Source of the DNA: a virus
DNA: 38,395 nucleotides
Reading direction: 5' to 3' (one strand)
IMG/VR virus record: IMGVR_UViG_3300025418_000346
Location: 1-38,395 of that record
Position 1 is the stretch's first letter, and each line of letters starts with the position of its first letter. The notes beneath the pieces are model-generated. The model saw only the letters and a list, made by a program, of their open reading frames with translations. It was not told where the DNA came from and made no database searches. This document shows, piece by piece, positions 1 to 10,946 of the stretch. The translations under genes and the position numbers were made by a program.

Positions 1-1333
<1,333 letters not shown>

Positions 1334-1342
1334 CAAGGCTCC

Positions 1343-1600
1343 TTAGACTGTGGTGATGTTTGCGCCGTAACCAGCGTTAATCAAAATTGTTCTCTCTGGG
1401 TCGGTGATGATGTACTCATGCCCGCCGAGGTAGCAGTAATCTGCTGCTTGCGTTTCATCCACGCCTGGAGTTCTTTCACTTTTAACTGTTGTGCCGTATA
1501 CAAGAATCGTATTGGCACGGGCAATTCTATAACGCCAGAACAATCGCGTGAAGCCTGCTGGGCCTTCTTCCACCGTAGGTGGCTTAAACATGTATGCCAT
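1343..1600 (-). CDS. Small structural protein downstream of major capsid gene
   Basis: This 85-residue protein begins MAYMFKPPTVEEGPAG. It contains a basic segment (FWRYRIARANTILVYG) and a C-terminal part with YLGGHEYIITDPE. Proteins with this opening are common just after the capsid gene in actinobacteriophages and are usually left as hypothetical. A strong AAGGAGAAC ribosome binding site precedes the ATG. Position suggests a head or head-tail interface component; no enzymatic motif is visible. Confidence 0.7.
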   Translation of the reverse strand: MAYMFKPPTVEEGPAGFTRLFWRYRIARANTILVYGTTVKSERTPGVDETQAADYCYLGGHEYIITDPERTILINAGYGANITTV

Positions 1601-1616
1601 TGTTCTCCTTATTGGG

Positions 1617-1647
1617 GTTAGCCCCCGCCCGAAAGCGGGGGACTAAC
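1617..1647 (-). other. Strong hairpin between capsid gene and next gene
   Basis: The arms GTTAG-CCCCCGC and GCGGGGG-CTAAC form a 12-bp stem with one bulge. It lies between the major capsid stop at 1660 and the AAGGAG of the next gene. On the transcribed strand the hairpin is followed by CCCCAATAAGG and not by a U-run, so it is not a canonical intrinsic terminator. It may act as a partial attenuator or as a 3' stabiliser of the capsid message. Confidence 0.55.
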
Positions 1648-1659
1648 ACTTACTTCAAA

Positions 1660-2697
1660 CTACGCTGTGTGGATTGAAGATGTTGATTCAATACGAACGA
1701 GTGATGGCTCACGGTAACGTGCCCATCCAAGTACGCCGTACCATCCGATTGGACGGAAACGCATCAACTTATCAACGATTGGTCCGAAGATGACATGTGG
1801 CTCTTCAGCAACTGCCTCTGCGAGTGCCTGCTTACCAGCAACGAGTGTACGGAATACACGTACGCCACCTGTAGCGTTGACATATGAAGAAGTACCGAAA
1901 GTACCTGATGCTGAACCAGCACCTGTACCGTCAGTGAAGTTGGCCATACGTGGAGACTCAACAAACATTGCGCCTTCGTATGTTCCGATTGTGCCTGGCC
2001 AGAACTCAGAAGCACCTGTCTCTGAGTACTTGTGGTCGTCACGCCATCCGCCAGCACCAGTCTCAGCACGAAGATCGTGTGAAACTTCTGGGTGGATACC
2101 AACCCAGTAGTACTCGCCCTGACGTGGGACAGCCTTGTTAGCACGGAGCTTAGCGACAGCCAAACGGATGTCACGAGACTTGATTACGTCTGTTGAGAGG
2201 ATTGACTTGTTAGTAGTACCGTTTGTGTATGTACCAGCGAAGGTAGATACTACAGAACCGTTAACTTCTGCAATTGCGTTGATTCCGCCTGTGAGGGTAG
2301 AAAGCGCAACTGTGTCAAGTGAGTCAGCCATGTTGAACGCGATGATGTCTGCAATCGCTGGATCAACGTCTGAGAGTGAGAACAATTCAAGCTTACGGGT
2401 TGCAAGTGATGCATTTCCGTATTCCTGAAGTGTTACTGAAGCTGTTGTTGTGTTACCAAGTGCAACTGCATCTGGATCAACTTGCTCAGTAAGTGGTGTT
2501 GTTGCAGCCGAGAGATCAGTATAGAACTGGAAAACGACTGATGAACCAGGCATAGCCTGCTGTACTGGCTTCTTGTCCGCTACATCGCGAACCATTGGCA
2601 CAGCACGAAGAGCGAACTCAACATAACGATCATAGGCGGTCTGTACGAGTGAGGTACCGAGCGAGCCAGAGGTCGTATCTGTATATGCGTTAGCCAT
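1660..2697 (-). CDS. Major capsid protein, N4-gp56 family (HK97 fold)
   Basis: This 345-residue protein fits the N4-gp56 type of HK97-fold capsid proteins. The N-terminus (about residues 1-45) is helical, followed by PGSSVVFQFYTDLSAATTPL and a VTLQEYGNASLATRKLELFS segment typical of the family's E-loop to spine region. A C-terminal P-domain-like stretch ends RYREPSLVRIESTSS. It assembles the icosahedral shell. The gene lies directly after the scaffold gene, as in most tailed phages. The start is an ATG preceded by AAGGTGA. Family assignment rests on recalled sequence pattern, so the role is more certain than the exact family. Confidence 0.87.
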   Translation of the reverse strand: MANAYTDTTSGSLGTSLVQTAYDRYVEFALRAVPMVRDVADKKPVQQAMPGSSVVFQFYTDLSAATTPLTEQVDPDAVALGNTTTASVTLQEYGNASLATRKLELFSLSDVDPAIADIIAFNMADSLDTVALSTLTGGINAIAEVNGSVVSTFAGTYTNGTTNKSILSTDVIKSRDIRLAVAKLRANKAVPRQGEYYWVGIHPEVSHDLRAETGAGGWRDDHKYSETGASEFWPGTIGTYEGAMFVESPRMANFTDGTGAGSASGTFGTSSYVNATGGVRVFRTLVAGKQALAEAVAEEPHVIFGPIVDKLMRFRPIGWYGVLGWARYREPSLVRIESTSSIHTA

Positions 2698-2743
2698 TGT
2701 GTGTCACCTTCTTTCTGTAAAGGTTTGTGCTTGGATGGGTTTT

Positions 2744-3232
2744 TTATCGTCGGAAACGTTGGCTTGGTGAGCCTGTTAACGCGTTAAGTTCTTCAACTGT
2801 CTTTGCCCCAGCAATCTTTGCGGCCAGATCCTGGTCACGAGATGGGGTATTTGCGTTTTGTGTTGCAGCGTCAATGCGCTGATATGCTGCCACGTTTGCT
2901 TTGGTTTCTTCTGATGTTGGAGCAGGTTCTTGTCCAGCAATCTGGAATCCGAATACATCGGCGTTCTCTGATAGCCAGGCATCAACTGCTTCAGGCGTTG
3001 AAATATCGCCAGGAATAAACTTGGCGACCTTTTCTGGTACGCCTTTATTAGCCAATACTTCTTTGACTGAACGACTACGAAGATCTGACTGAATTTGCGC
3101 TAACTGATCAGCCAGTTCCTTCTTTTCTTTCTCTGCTCGCTTTAGGGCTTTGCGGAGATTTGCTGGACCATTATCTGTCTCAGCTGCTTCATTAACGAAG
3201 TCATCTTCGTCATCTTCATATTGGTTTGCCAT
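2744..3232 (-). CDS. Capsid scaffolding protein
   Basis: This protein has 162 residues from the ATG at 3232, which has GGGAG 7 bases upstream. An in-frame start 36 bases further upstream lacks a good site. The N-terminus is very acidic (MANQYEDDEDDF). A charged coiled-coil region follows (LRKALKRAEKEKKELADQL, about residues 30-60), and then a short globular part. This acidic, coiled-coil, low-complexity layout immediately upstream of the capsid gene is characteristic of actinophage scaffold proteins, which template procapsid assembly and are then lost. No protease motif is visible in it. Confidence 0.82.
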   Translation of the reverse strand: MANQYEDDEDDFVNEAAETDNGPANLRKALKRAEKEKKELADQLAQIQSDLRSRSVKEVLANKGVPEKVAKFIPGDISTPEAVDAWLSENADVFGFQIAGQEPAPTSEETKANVAAYQRIDAATQNANTPSRDQDLAAKIAGAKTVEELNALTGSPSQRFRR

Positions 3233-3353
3233 ACGGCACTCCCTTTCGTTGATTGAGACGCAGGCCACAAATTCTCACAGGGGAATGAGGTTTGGCTCCC
3301 ACTACCAGTCTTAATACACGTCATCGGCGCTGGTGGACCGTGACGGATTCTGT

Positions 3354-4631
3354 TTACTGTAGGCCGCTTGTATCGCTAATGCCTAGGCTGCCTTTACCTG
3401 CTCCTGATGAACCTGAGAAGGCGCTGATTTCTTGAGTCTTGAGACGCTCAAGTTCTGCTTGGGCTTGTGCCTGAGTCTGTGTACCAGGCTGACCGAATAC
3501 TGCGGTCTGTAATTCCTGACCAACATTTCCTGCTGTGCCGTAACCCTGATAACGATTAGCAAGTGCTTGTGTTGCTGGCAATTGCTGAGCGATGTTTTGG
3601 AATCCAGTCTGTGCTTGGGCTTGTGTGACACCCGCTGCTGCCAACTGCATTGCATAATCTTGTGTGGTGTTAACACCAGCACGAGCCGCTTCAGCTCCAA
3701 CTTGTGCTGCCTGAACTTTCTGAGCAACGATGTTTGATGCAGTTGCTGGATCAAGAAGATGGAATACCATATCGCCAGTGCCAAGACCCATTTGATTTAA
3801 TTGCTGAATAACATAAGGATCTTCTGAATTGACCGCTGTTGTGGCTGCATCAATACGCTGTTGTACTTCTGCTGGAGATACATCTACCGACATCAACTTG
3901 CCAATGTAATCATTGTTAATTGCTGTTGTTGGCAACCCTGCGCGAAGCATTACTGCCTTGTACTGTTGCTCAGTGGCAATATATGTTGCTGGGTCAAGGA
4001 CTGGCAGGCCAGCTTGCTGACGAGCAGTGTTTGCTGAGAATCGTGTCTGCCATGCAGAGGCAAGAGATTTAATTGAAGGGTCTGAGGAATTAACCGCAGA
4101 TGGGTCTTGAATAACCGCCTTGATGGTGTCTGATGTATAACCTTTTTGCAACAAACCTGTAATGCCAGATGCAATATCTCCGCTTAGGCCATAACCAGTA
4201 AGGGTAGATGTAAGTAACTGAAGGGCATTTTGATCTGTTGATGGAGCAGCGTTTGTCGCTCCTGTTGCCGTTGTTGTTGGTGCGGTTTGGGTAGTTGTTC
4301 CCATTGCAGCCATTTGGGATGATGCAGCATTGCTGGCATAAAGTTGCCAAGAACCAGTATTGGTTCCGCCAATCCAAATATATTGTGACCCTGCTGGCGC
4401 TGTCGGCTGAACAGATTTATTGCGCAGTGGGTCTGTCATTGTTGCAACTGGTGTAGGTGCAGGGGCTGGCGATGCAGGTGTTTCTGTTGCTGGCGCGGGT
4501 GTTGCCATTGGCGTTGGATCAGGCGCAGAGGCTGCATAGTTAATAGCGGCTGCTTGATCTGCTGCGCTAACAGTAGGAGTTGGGGTGGCTACTGAACCAC
4601 CATCAAGAAGATCTGCTCTTAATCTAGCCAT
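3354..4631 (-). CDS. Presumed internal virion protein (425 residues)
   Basis: I do not recognise a named family. The N-terminal 110 residues are Pro/Ala/Thr-rich and disordered-looking. A middle section (about 120-330) is rich in predicted helices with repeated short segments such as DPSIKSLASAWQ and DPATYIATEQQ. The C-terminal 90 residues are Gln/Ala-rich. It is the last of four overlapping genes (TAATG junctions) between portal and scaffold that share a low-complexity Pro/Thr-rich N-terminus. Position and composition fit internal core or DNA-ejection proteins, as in podoviruses, but this is inference. Confidence 0.65.
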   Translation of the reverse strand: MARLRADLLDGGSVATPTPTVSAADQAAAINYAASAPDPTPMATPAPATETPASPAPAPTPVATMTDPLRNKSVQPTAPAGSQYIWIGGTNTGSWQLYASNAASSQMAAMGTTTQTAPTTTATGATNAAPSTDQNALQLLTSTLTGYGLSGDIASGITGLLQKGYTSDTIKAVIQDPSAVNSSDPSIKSLASAWQTRFSANTARQQAGLPVLDPATYIATEQQYKAVMLRAGLPTTAINNDYIGKLMSVDVSPAEVQQRIDAATTAVNSEDPYVIQQLNQMGLGTGDMVFHLLDPATASNIVAQKVQAAQVGAEAARAGVNTTQDYAMQLAAAGVTQAQAQTGFQNIAQQLPATQALANRYQGYGTAGNVGQELQTAVFGQPGTQTQAQAQAELERLKTQEISAFSGSSGAGKGSLGISDTSGLQ

Positions 4632-5746
4632 TAGTTTGCCAATCCAAAACTCTTGAGGAAATCTAATCCTGTTGACATTAAGCTGTCACGAGCATTATTT
4701 GTTTGAAGCCACTTAGGATCCTGACGGAGCAAGTTCTCAAATTGCCAAGTAGGCATAGGCTGGCTTGTACCATCTGGTCCAACGGTAAGCCCTGCCGCTT
4801 TTTTAATATAAGGATCTGTAGAAATATCTACAGCGTTTGGGTCAATTTCAAGGATACGAGCCATTGAGTTGATATATGGTGAAACAATGTCTGAAACCTT
4901 AAAACCTTTATCAATCTTGTCTGCGTATCCAGACCAATCCAACTTTGCCTGATCTTTAATTTGACCCATGAAGTCATTAACAGTTAATCCACTAGAAGGA
5001 TTGTTGATGGCGTTTGCGGCATCTTGGTACCAAGAATCAACATGGGCAACACCCATTTGCTGAGCGTAACTTTTGAGAGAATTGATGTTGTCAAGAGCGG
5101 TTCCACCAGCGGGGGCAACTGCTGGTCCAGTTGCGCCAGTTGCAAGCGTTCCCGCTGCGCCAGTTATACCTTGTGTTGCACCTGTTGTGGCAGCTGAAAC
5201 AATCTTGCTTTTAAGAATCTGTTGGTATCCAGCATTGCCAAAAGCGTTTGCATCATATGCTTGGAATAAAGACTTATCGGCAAGATCTTGAATAACAGAA
5301 TCGCTTAGTGTGCCATATCCCATCTGAGAAGCCAACTGCTTGATCTCGGCAGAACGGTTTTGAATATCAATTGGGTATGTATTATTGATAAACTTGGATG
5401 TGGCATACAAAAGACCTTGATCTTTGTTTGCTGCAAACCAATCAGTCTGGCGGAAGTTTTTTTGGAATGATGAAGCGTTGCCAAGCCAACCTTGCTTCTG
5501 CGCTTCTGCTAGGAAGCCAGAAAGGGTTTGCTGCCAAGCAGGACGGCTTGGGTCAATTTTTTTGCCATCATCTTGGTGCCAGAAAGCGTAAGCACCACTA
5601 CTTGGTGTTGTTAGTGCTGACTGCACATCCGCTGGGCTAGTTAAACCTCCAGCAAGACCACCAGTAGATCCTGTATCAAATGCAGGGGCAGGAGGTGTGG
5701 AGGGACCTGTAGGTCCAGTTGAAGCAACTTTAGGTTTAGTAGCCAT
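4631..5746 (-). CDS. Presumed internal virion protein (371 residues)
   Basis: The first 45 residues are Pro/Gly/Thr-rich (MATKPKVASTGPTGPSTPP). Then comes an alpha-helical body with Trp- and Gln-rich segments (FWHQDD, WQQTLSGFLAEAQKQGW, FRQTDWFAANKDQG). A Gly/Ala/Thr linker sits at about 185-215, and a C-terminal helical half ends DFLKSFGLAN. The pattern DPxIKK followed by a Trp-containing helix recalls the downstream 425-residue protein, so the two may be distant relatives. Start and stop overlap the neighbours as TAATG, implying stoichiometric co-translation. No enzymatic signature is evident. Confidence 0.65.
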   Translation of the reverse strand: MATKPKVASTGPTGPSTPPAPAFDTGSTGGLAGGLTSPADVQSALTTPSSGAYAFWHQDDGKKIDPSRPAWQQTLSGFLAEAQKQGWLGNASSFQKNFRQTDWFAANKDQGLLYATSKFINNTYPIDIQNRSAEIKQLASQMGYGTLSDSVIQDLADKSLFQAYDANAFGNAGYQQILKSKIVSAATTGATQGITGAAGTLATGATGPAVAPAGGTALDNINSLKSYAQQMGVAHVDSWYQDAANAINNPSSGLTVNDFMGQIKDQAKLDWSGYADKIDKGFKVSDIVSPYINSMARILEIDPNAVDISTDPYIKKAAGLTVGPDGTSQPMPTWQFENLLRQDPKWLQTNNARDSLMSTGLDFLKSFGLAN

Positions 5747-6222
5747 TATGCAGCACCCGCATCCGATTTAGCCATCTGGGTTAACATGTCAAAAGCAGTC
5801 GTTGCTGACTGGAACTCCTGAGCAGAAGCAGATGTTTTAATTTGCTGAGTAAGAAAATCTTGTGGATTTACGCCAGTCGTGACCTGTGTACCGCTAACAG
5901 TTCCACGCTTACCTGATTGCTGGTATGTGGTTTCGCCAGTATATTTGCCAGGGTTTGCCTTTTCAGCGGCAAGAAGTTCTGCGCCATATTGCTTAATTTC
6001 AGCAGGCGTAGCGTAGCGACCAACAAGTTGCTGAAATAAACCGTTAACTGTTGACTCAATATCAGGTTGTGAAGTTTGAGTTAGGTATGTGGTATTTGTT
6101 GTTGTGGGAATTGCATATGGATTGGAGGCGCCGCCTGTTAGACCAGCAAGAGCCTGTGCAAAAGCACTCTTGCCAGCAGCACCTGTTGGTGCTGGTGCTG
6201 GTGTCGCTGATGGTGTTGCCAT
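5746..6222 (-). CDS. Small presumed internal virion protein (158 residues)
   Basis: The protein has a Pro/Ala-rich N-terminus (MATPSATPAPAPTGAAG), a possible short helix (SAFAQALAGL), and then a segment with FQQLVGRYATPAEIKQYGAE that looks like a small helical domain, followed by a Gln/Thr-rich tail. The N-terminal MATP pattern matches that of the 1573-residue protein encoded just upstream. TAATG overlaps at both ends couple it to both neighbours. Function is unknown; context suggests a minor component of the same ejection complex. Confidence 0.6.
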   Translation of the reverse strand: MATPSATPAPAPTGAAGKSAFAQALAGLTGGASNPYAIPTTTNTTYLTQTSQPDIESTVNGLFQQLVGRYATPAEIKQYGAELLAAEKANPGKYTGETTYQQSGKRGTVSGTQVTTGVNPQDFLTQQIKTSASAQEFQSATTAFDMLTQMAKSDAGAA

Positions 6223-9200
6223 TACGATACTCTCCTAAATACGCCATTGATAACATTTGCAAGATTTGAATTATTGGTCATTTCTTGATCCAAATAATTG
6301 TTCCAAGCATCTTGAATTGCATACCCGATACTTGTAAGTTTTGTGCCCTTAGTCTGCTGGCTAATGGCTGCGTGGTAATCGTTGTAACTTGAAAGCAAGT
6401 CTGCTATACCTGTTGCTTGCTGTGAGTTACCCAACTTGCCTGTGCTTTGCAAAGACTGGAAATCTTTGAGAGCATTTTCGGCATCTACAGTCTTGGTTGG
6501 ATCTTTGTAACTAGCCCACCAAATTGGGTTCTGCTGTCCGTATGCTTCGCTAACAGACTTCCAAGCCTGTGAAATTTGACCAAGGGCTGTGATGTTATTT
6601 GTAGCTTTGGCCTGCTTAATGGCATCTTGGTAATCCTTAAAATCTTGGCCAAGATCAGCCCAACCCTTTGCAACATATACCGAATTCATAAACTCTGCTG
6701 GTGTCTGCTGAGCGCGAAGGTGCATTGTAAGCAACTTATTCTCAATAGCCTGAATGTCCCCACCAGCTGTGTTTTGAGGAACAAGGTATGCAGCGCCATT
6801 TGGATGGCTTTGCATAATGTCCTTGTTGGCATTTAACCAGTTAATGGTTGCATCCGAAAGCGGAATTGTTGCTCCGTTTTCTTTGGTCTTTGAGAAGCCT
6901 AAAGTGTAGGAAATTGCTTGATTGCCATGGCTTGATAGGAACTTATCTTGTGCCTGAGCAATTGTCATGCCAGACTTAAGCATGTTTTGATATTCATCGC
7001 GTAAAGATTGCAAGTTCTTATTGTAATCCATATTGGATACGTTTGGTGCTAACGGCAAGAAGAATGAAAGCAAGCCCTGAATAAACAAGTTTGACTTTGC
7101 GTTGTTTTCAATCTTGTCAAGGATCTGCTGTTGCTGAGCAGGTGGCAATGATGGGAACTTATCGTCAATAAGTCCATGGTATTGCGCACTGGCAATAGCA
7201 ACCAAAGTAGCGTTGTGAACTGCGTTCACTCGTTGATCCATTGTCAAGCCGTTAAAAATGGCCCTAACACTTGAGTTGGGAAGAACAGTATCTAGCCAGT
7301 TAGTTGCTGGGTATCCACCTGATGCAGCACTTGCTGCCTTTTCCATCCACGGGAAACGCTTACCAAGTTCAGTTACTGCAAGGTTTGCCATTGGTGAGAT
7401 ACCTGGCATCTTGACTTCTGGGAGAACAGTTGCAAGAGATGCAGTGTTTCCGATAACGGACTCTGGCATGCCAGAAAAAGAGTTTAATCCGATGGCTTGG
7501 AGTCCACGGAGTGCAGCATTACCAAATTCACCAACAAGTGGGTAGACAATATACTGCTTGCCAGTTGAGTCGGTATGTACAAATCCAGGATTGTTCATTC
7601 CCTGCTGGATCATCTGAAAGTCTCTAAATGTGCGGATGGCACGACCATCTTGCAAACCAAGGCGACCAATACGCTTTAATGCCTGTTCCTGTGCAAAGTA
7701 AAATGGGAACAAGTTACGGCTCATTGTTGCCCACTGGCTGCGAAGTGCAGGGTTGTGGATCAATGGAACCATTGCAACTGTTGCCTTTTGACCTGCTAGG
7801 CGTAGTGCTTCATCCTCAGTAATTGCACCTGAGTCAAGAAGTGGCTTGAGATCACGGAAGTTCTCATATAGGTAATGAGCAAAGATGGGCTCACGAGAGA
7901 TATGATCAATAACTGGGTTAATAAATGTACGGTATCCAAAATCAAGAACCTTGTCTGTAGCATTTGCCCAGTTTGGCTTGTGAGCCTTTCCAAGAATAGC
8001 AAATGGGCTATCTGTAGTTGGAATGTTCTTTAGCGCAGGCTCGTATGTACGCTCGCCATTCTTGATGTTGTTGATAAGATCTTCGTGGATTTTTCCTGAA
8101 GCACCTTCAACTAAACCACGGAATGATGAAACAACTTCGTTGGCATATGAGGCAGGATCGCCCTTAGATAGACCAACCATTGTTGGGCGGAGATCCTTGT
8201 ACTGGTTTGTATCCTCAACACGAGCTTGGAAGGATGCCTTAACCTTGCCCCATTTTTCATCATTAGAAAGTGATGACCAGTCTGGTGACTTTGAGAACTT
8301 CTGCCAGTCTGCTGCAATATCCTGAGCCATCTGCTCATTGCGCAACTTGGATAGGTTCTGCGCCCAGTACATATGGTAGTGAGGATTTGTGCCAGTAAGG
8401 CTTGCAATTTCCTCGGTTGGCTTGGCTGTGTGGCCCATCAACTGTGAAAGAATATCTACACGATCATCGGCATTGTTCTTAAATGACTTGCCGTGATCTG
8501 ATGCAACGCCTGCTGGGATACCTACGTGACCCATTAACTGCTGGTACTTGGTAACAACATCTAACTTATCAGCTGCTACATAAGGAGCAATCTTGCTGTT
8601 GATAAATCCAACTGGACTGATACGGTTGCGAACACCACGAATATCTGTAGCCAGTTCATTGGCTCGTTCAGTGGCGCTGAGGCTCTTGTAGATGTCAGCC
8701 TTTTGCTTGATAAGTTTTGTTACAGCGTTGTCAGTGATAGATTTGCCAGAAAGCAAGGCAGCATGATCTTCGCTAGTAAGTGCCTGAGCGGCAGAATCTG
8801 CATAACGGGCAATAGTGTTGTCATCTAGATTGTGCAAGATGTTGTACTTTGCTGCACTTTGAGCAACCTGAGTCTTGAGATAATCGCCAAGACCAGCACG
8901 GATGATCTGGTGTAATGCCTCAGATGAGGCTACGCGTAGACCAAAACCTGTTGAAAAAAGAGTAAGCGGTGCAAAAATTTTATCAGTGTAATAAGTAAAT
9001 CCATCATCCAACTTCTGATAAAGAAGGCTATGAATTGTTGACTGACGCATAGCGTTACGCAATTCTTTGAAATCAATAAATGCATTGTTACCGCGTTGCC
9101 AAGACCAAAGGGCTACACCCTGCTTACCGCCATCTTTCATATCTACATAACCACGTGGTGCGCCTGACTCATCATGGCCATAGGCAATGTTTGTCAATTC

Positions 9201-10943
9201 ACCGTTATCTGTGGCACGTTGCGCCTGTGACATAACACGATTGACGATTGCATCGTTAGATGAAAGACCAGCGTTCTTGACAACTTCCTTGACAAGATTA
9301 CCGTACATCTCTTGCTTTGTGGCAAGATCTGGCTCAAGCATGATTTTAGCAGTATGCTCAAGAGCAAGGTCGTGTGGCATAGCGTAGTAAGCCATGTTGT
9401 AAATCTGTGGCGCAAGGTTTGGGTCATCCCAAGTAAAGTTTTTACCTGACTGCTCAAGTGTCTTAGCGTTAATAGCCAAAGCTTTATAGCCAGTAAAAGT
9501 ACGAACTTTAGCAGCAAGACCATTAAGTGCTGCTTCCTTGGCTCCTGAAATGTCAAACATGCCCAATTTGGCAAGGGCAGTTGGTAGCGCACCCTGAAGT
9601 GTTTGCTTTTGTATCGTGCCATCTGGGTTAAGGAGTGGGTTGCCTGCTTCATCAGTAACTGTTGATGTCTTAGGCAAAAGCAAGTTGCGTTCTTCGTTAA
9701 GCGATGTGCCAGATTGACGGATAGCCTGAAGGCCCTTGTCAACAAATGCACGAGCTACTGTCTGGGTAGGCAAAATCAATGTTGTGCGTGGGGCGGCATC
9801 CTTGGCAACAAGTTCTGATGAATAGAGTGTTTTACCCATTTCATTAACAACCTGCTGTGGCGTTGATGCTTTAGCAAGGCGCTCGGCTTCATATGTTGTG
9901 AACTGGCTTGCTGGAAACAAACGCTGAATTTCAACTGGGTTTGATGTCTGTGCGATTGTGTCTACAGCACGACGAAAACCAGTATTGGCTATATTGTCAT
10001 AGGCATCAAGAACTTGTGAACCGCTGTAAGCCTTACCTGAGTAAGCAACCATAAAATCATTAACAGACTTTGATTGTGCAGCAATAGGCAATGTTGCCTT
10101 GATCTGCATTGGCTTGCCAGACTCATCAAGTAATGTCTTTCCAGCGTCATCTACAGCTGCGCCGACATACTTGCCAGATTTAAGTGCTGAATTAAGTTGA
10201 CCACCTTTAACAAGTGGGTCAGCACCAAAATCAAACACAGCATCTGTAACGCCAGAGATGGTCTGACCAAATCCATGCTCAGTATCTTTAAGAGCAGAAA
10301 AGCCTGGTAGTTGACCAAGAACATTAGAAAGATCGCGACCAGGAGAAATCAAATAATTTGGATCCTGCGACTTGGCAACTGAATCTTTGAAAGATGGGAT
10401 AAGTTTTGCTAATCCACGCTCGCCAGCGGCTGCAAGATCTGCGCCAAGAACTGCCCCCATTGGACCTGCGAGAGAACCAACTGCGGCTCCGCCTGCTACA
10501 CCAAGAGTGGCAAGTACGCCTTGCCATACTGAATGGTCTGTATAGACGCTATGAAGAAACTTGTAATCTTTTTGCACTTCTTGCAATGGCTTATTTGCCC
10601 ACTGCATAATTGTGCCAACGCCAGGGACTTTGCCCGCTGCTTGAGTAACTGTGTTGAGAACGCCTTTAGCATCACCAAGAATTGTTCCCCAAACGCTCTG
10701 GGAATTGTATTGTTTTTGGTGATCGGCTAATGCCTGAGCATGGGTCGCAATTGTATTTGCGCCAGCAAGAGTAAGAGCAGCATCGGGTGATCCTGTAGCA
10801 ATTGCGTCAGCACCAAGCTGTGGAGACTTTTGTACAAGTTCAGGATGATTTTGTACAATTTGGTTTGCGACAGCAACGTTTGGTGTTGTTGTAACTGTAG
10901 GTGGAGTAACCGATGGCGTAGGTTGCGGTGTAGGCGTTGCCAT
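6222..10943 (-). CDS. Very large internal virion / DNA-ejection protein (1573 residues)
   Basis: This is the largest gene in the window. Residues 1-30 are Pro/Thr-rich (MATPTPQPTPSVTPP). A glycine/alanine-rich hydrophobic stretch (VLATLGVAGGAAVGSLAG, about residues 144-161) could insert in a membrane or pack as a helix. The rest is a long, mostly helical body with many Asn/Gln and few Cys. I see no clear transglycosylase or peptidase motif. Its size, position between portal and scaffold, and the trailing cassette of smaller proteins recall podovirus internal core proteins such as T7 gp16, although sequence similarity is not obvious. The start follows the stop of the preceding gene by three bases. 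Confidence 0.7.
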   Translation of the reverse strand: MATPTPQPTPSVTPPTVTTTPNVAVANQIVQNHPELVQKSPQLGADAIATGSPDAALTLAGANTIATHAQALADHQKQYNSQSVWGTILGDAKGVLNTVTQAAGKVPGVGTIMQWANKPLQEVQKDYKFLHSVYTDHSVWQGVLATLGVAGGAAVGSLAGPMGAVLGADLAAAGERGLAKLIPSFKDSVAKSQDPNYLISPGRDLSNVLGQLPGFSALKDTEHGFGQTISGVTDAVFDFGADPLVKGGQLNSALKSGKYVGAAVDDAGKTLLDESGKPMQIKATLPIAAQSKSVNDFMVAYSGKAYSGSQVLDAYDNIANTGFRRAVDTIAQTSNPVEIQRLFPASQFTTYEAERLAKASTPQQVVNEMGKTLYSSELVAKDAAPRTTLILPTQTVARAFVDKGLQAIRQSGTSLNEERNLLLPKTSTVTDEAGNPLLNPDGTIQKQTLQGALPTALAKLGMFDISGAKEAALNGLAAKVRTFTGYKALAINAKTLEQSGKNFTWDDPNLAPQIYNMAYYAMPHDLALEHTAKIMLEPDLATKQEMYGNLVKEVVKNAGLSSNDAIVNRVMSQAQRATDNGELTNIAYGHDESGAPRGYVDMKDGGKQGVALWSWQRGNNAFIDFKELRNAMRQSTIHSLLYQKLDDGFTYYTDKIFAPLTLFSTGFGLRVASSEALHQIIRAGLGDYLKTQVAQSAAKYNILHNLDDNTIARYADSAAQALTSEDHAALLSGKSITDNAVTKLIKQKADIYKSLSATERANELATDIRGVRNRISPVGFINSKIAPYVAADKLDVVTKYQQLMGHVGIPAGVASDHGKSFKNNADDRVDILSQLMGHTAKPTEEIASLTGTNPHYHMYWAQNLSKLRNEQMAQDIAADWQKFSKSPDWSSLSNDEKWGKVKASFQARVEDTNQYKDLRPTMVGLSKGDPASYANEVVSSFRGLVEGASGKIHEDLINNIKNGERTYEPALKNIPTTDSPFAILGKAHKPNWANATDKVLDFGYRTFINPVIDHISREPIFAHYLYENFRDLKPLLDSGAITEDEALRLAGQKATVAMVPLIHNPALRSQWATMSRNLFPFYFAQEQALKRIGRLGLQDGRAIRTFRDFQMIQQGMNNPGFVHTDSTGKQYIVYPLVGEFGNAALRGLQAIGLNSFSGMPESVIGNTASLATVLPEVKMPGISPMANLAVTELGKRFPWMEKAASAASGGYPATNWLDTVLPNSSVRAIFNGLTMDQRVNAVHNATLVAIASAQYHGLIDDKFPSLPPAQQQQILDKIENNAKSNLFIQGLLSFFLPLAPNVSNMDYNKNLQSLRDEYQNMLKSGMTIAQAQDKFLSSHGNQAISYTLGFSKTKENGATIPLSDATINWLNANKDIMQSHPNGAAYLVPQNTAGGDIQAIENKLLTMHLRAQQTPAEFMNSVYVAKGWADLGQDFKDYQDAIKQAKATNNITALGQISQAWKSVSEAYGQQNPIWWASYKDPTKTVDAENALKDFQSLQSTGKLGNSQQATGIADLLSSYNDYHAAISQQTKGTKLTSIGYAIQDAWNNYLDQEMTNNSNLANVINGVFRRVS

Positions 10944-10946
10944 AGA

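Noticed and set aside
3142-3324. 60-residue minus-strand open frame before the scaffold gene
   Set aside because: It overlaps the scaffold gene in another frame, has no good ribosome binding site, and its product looks random.
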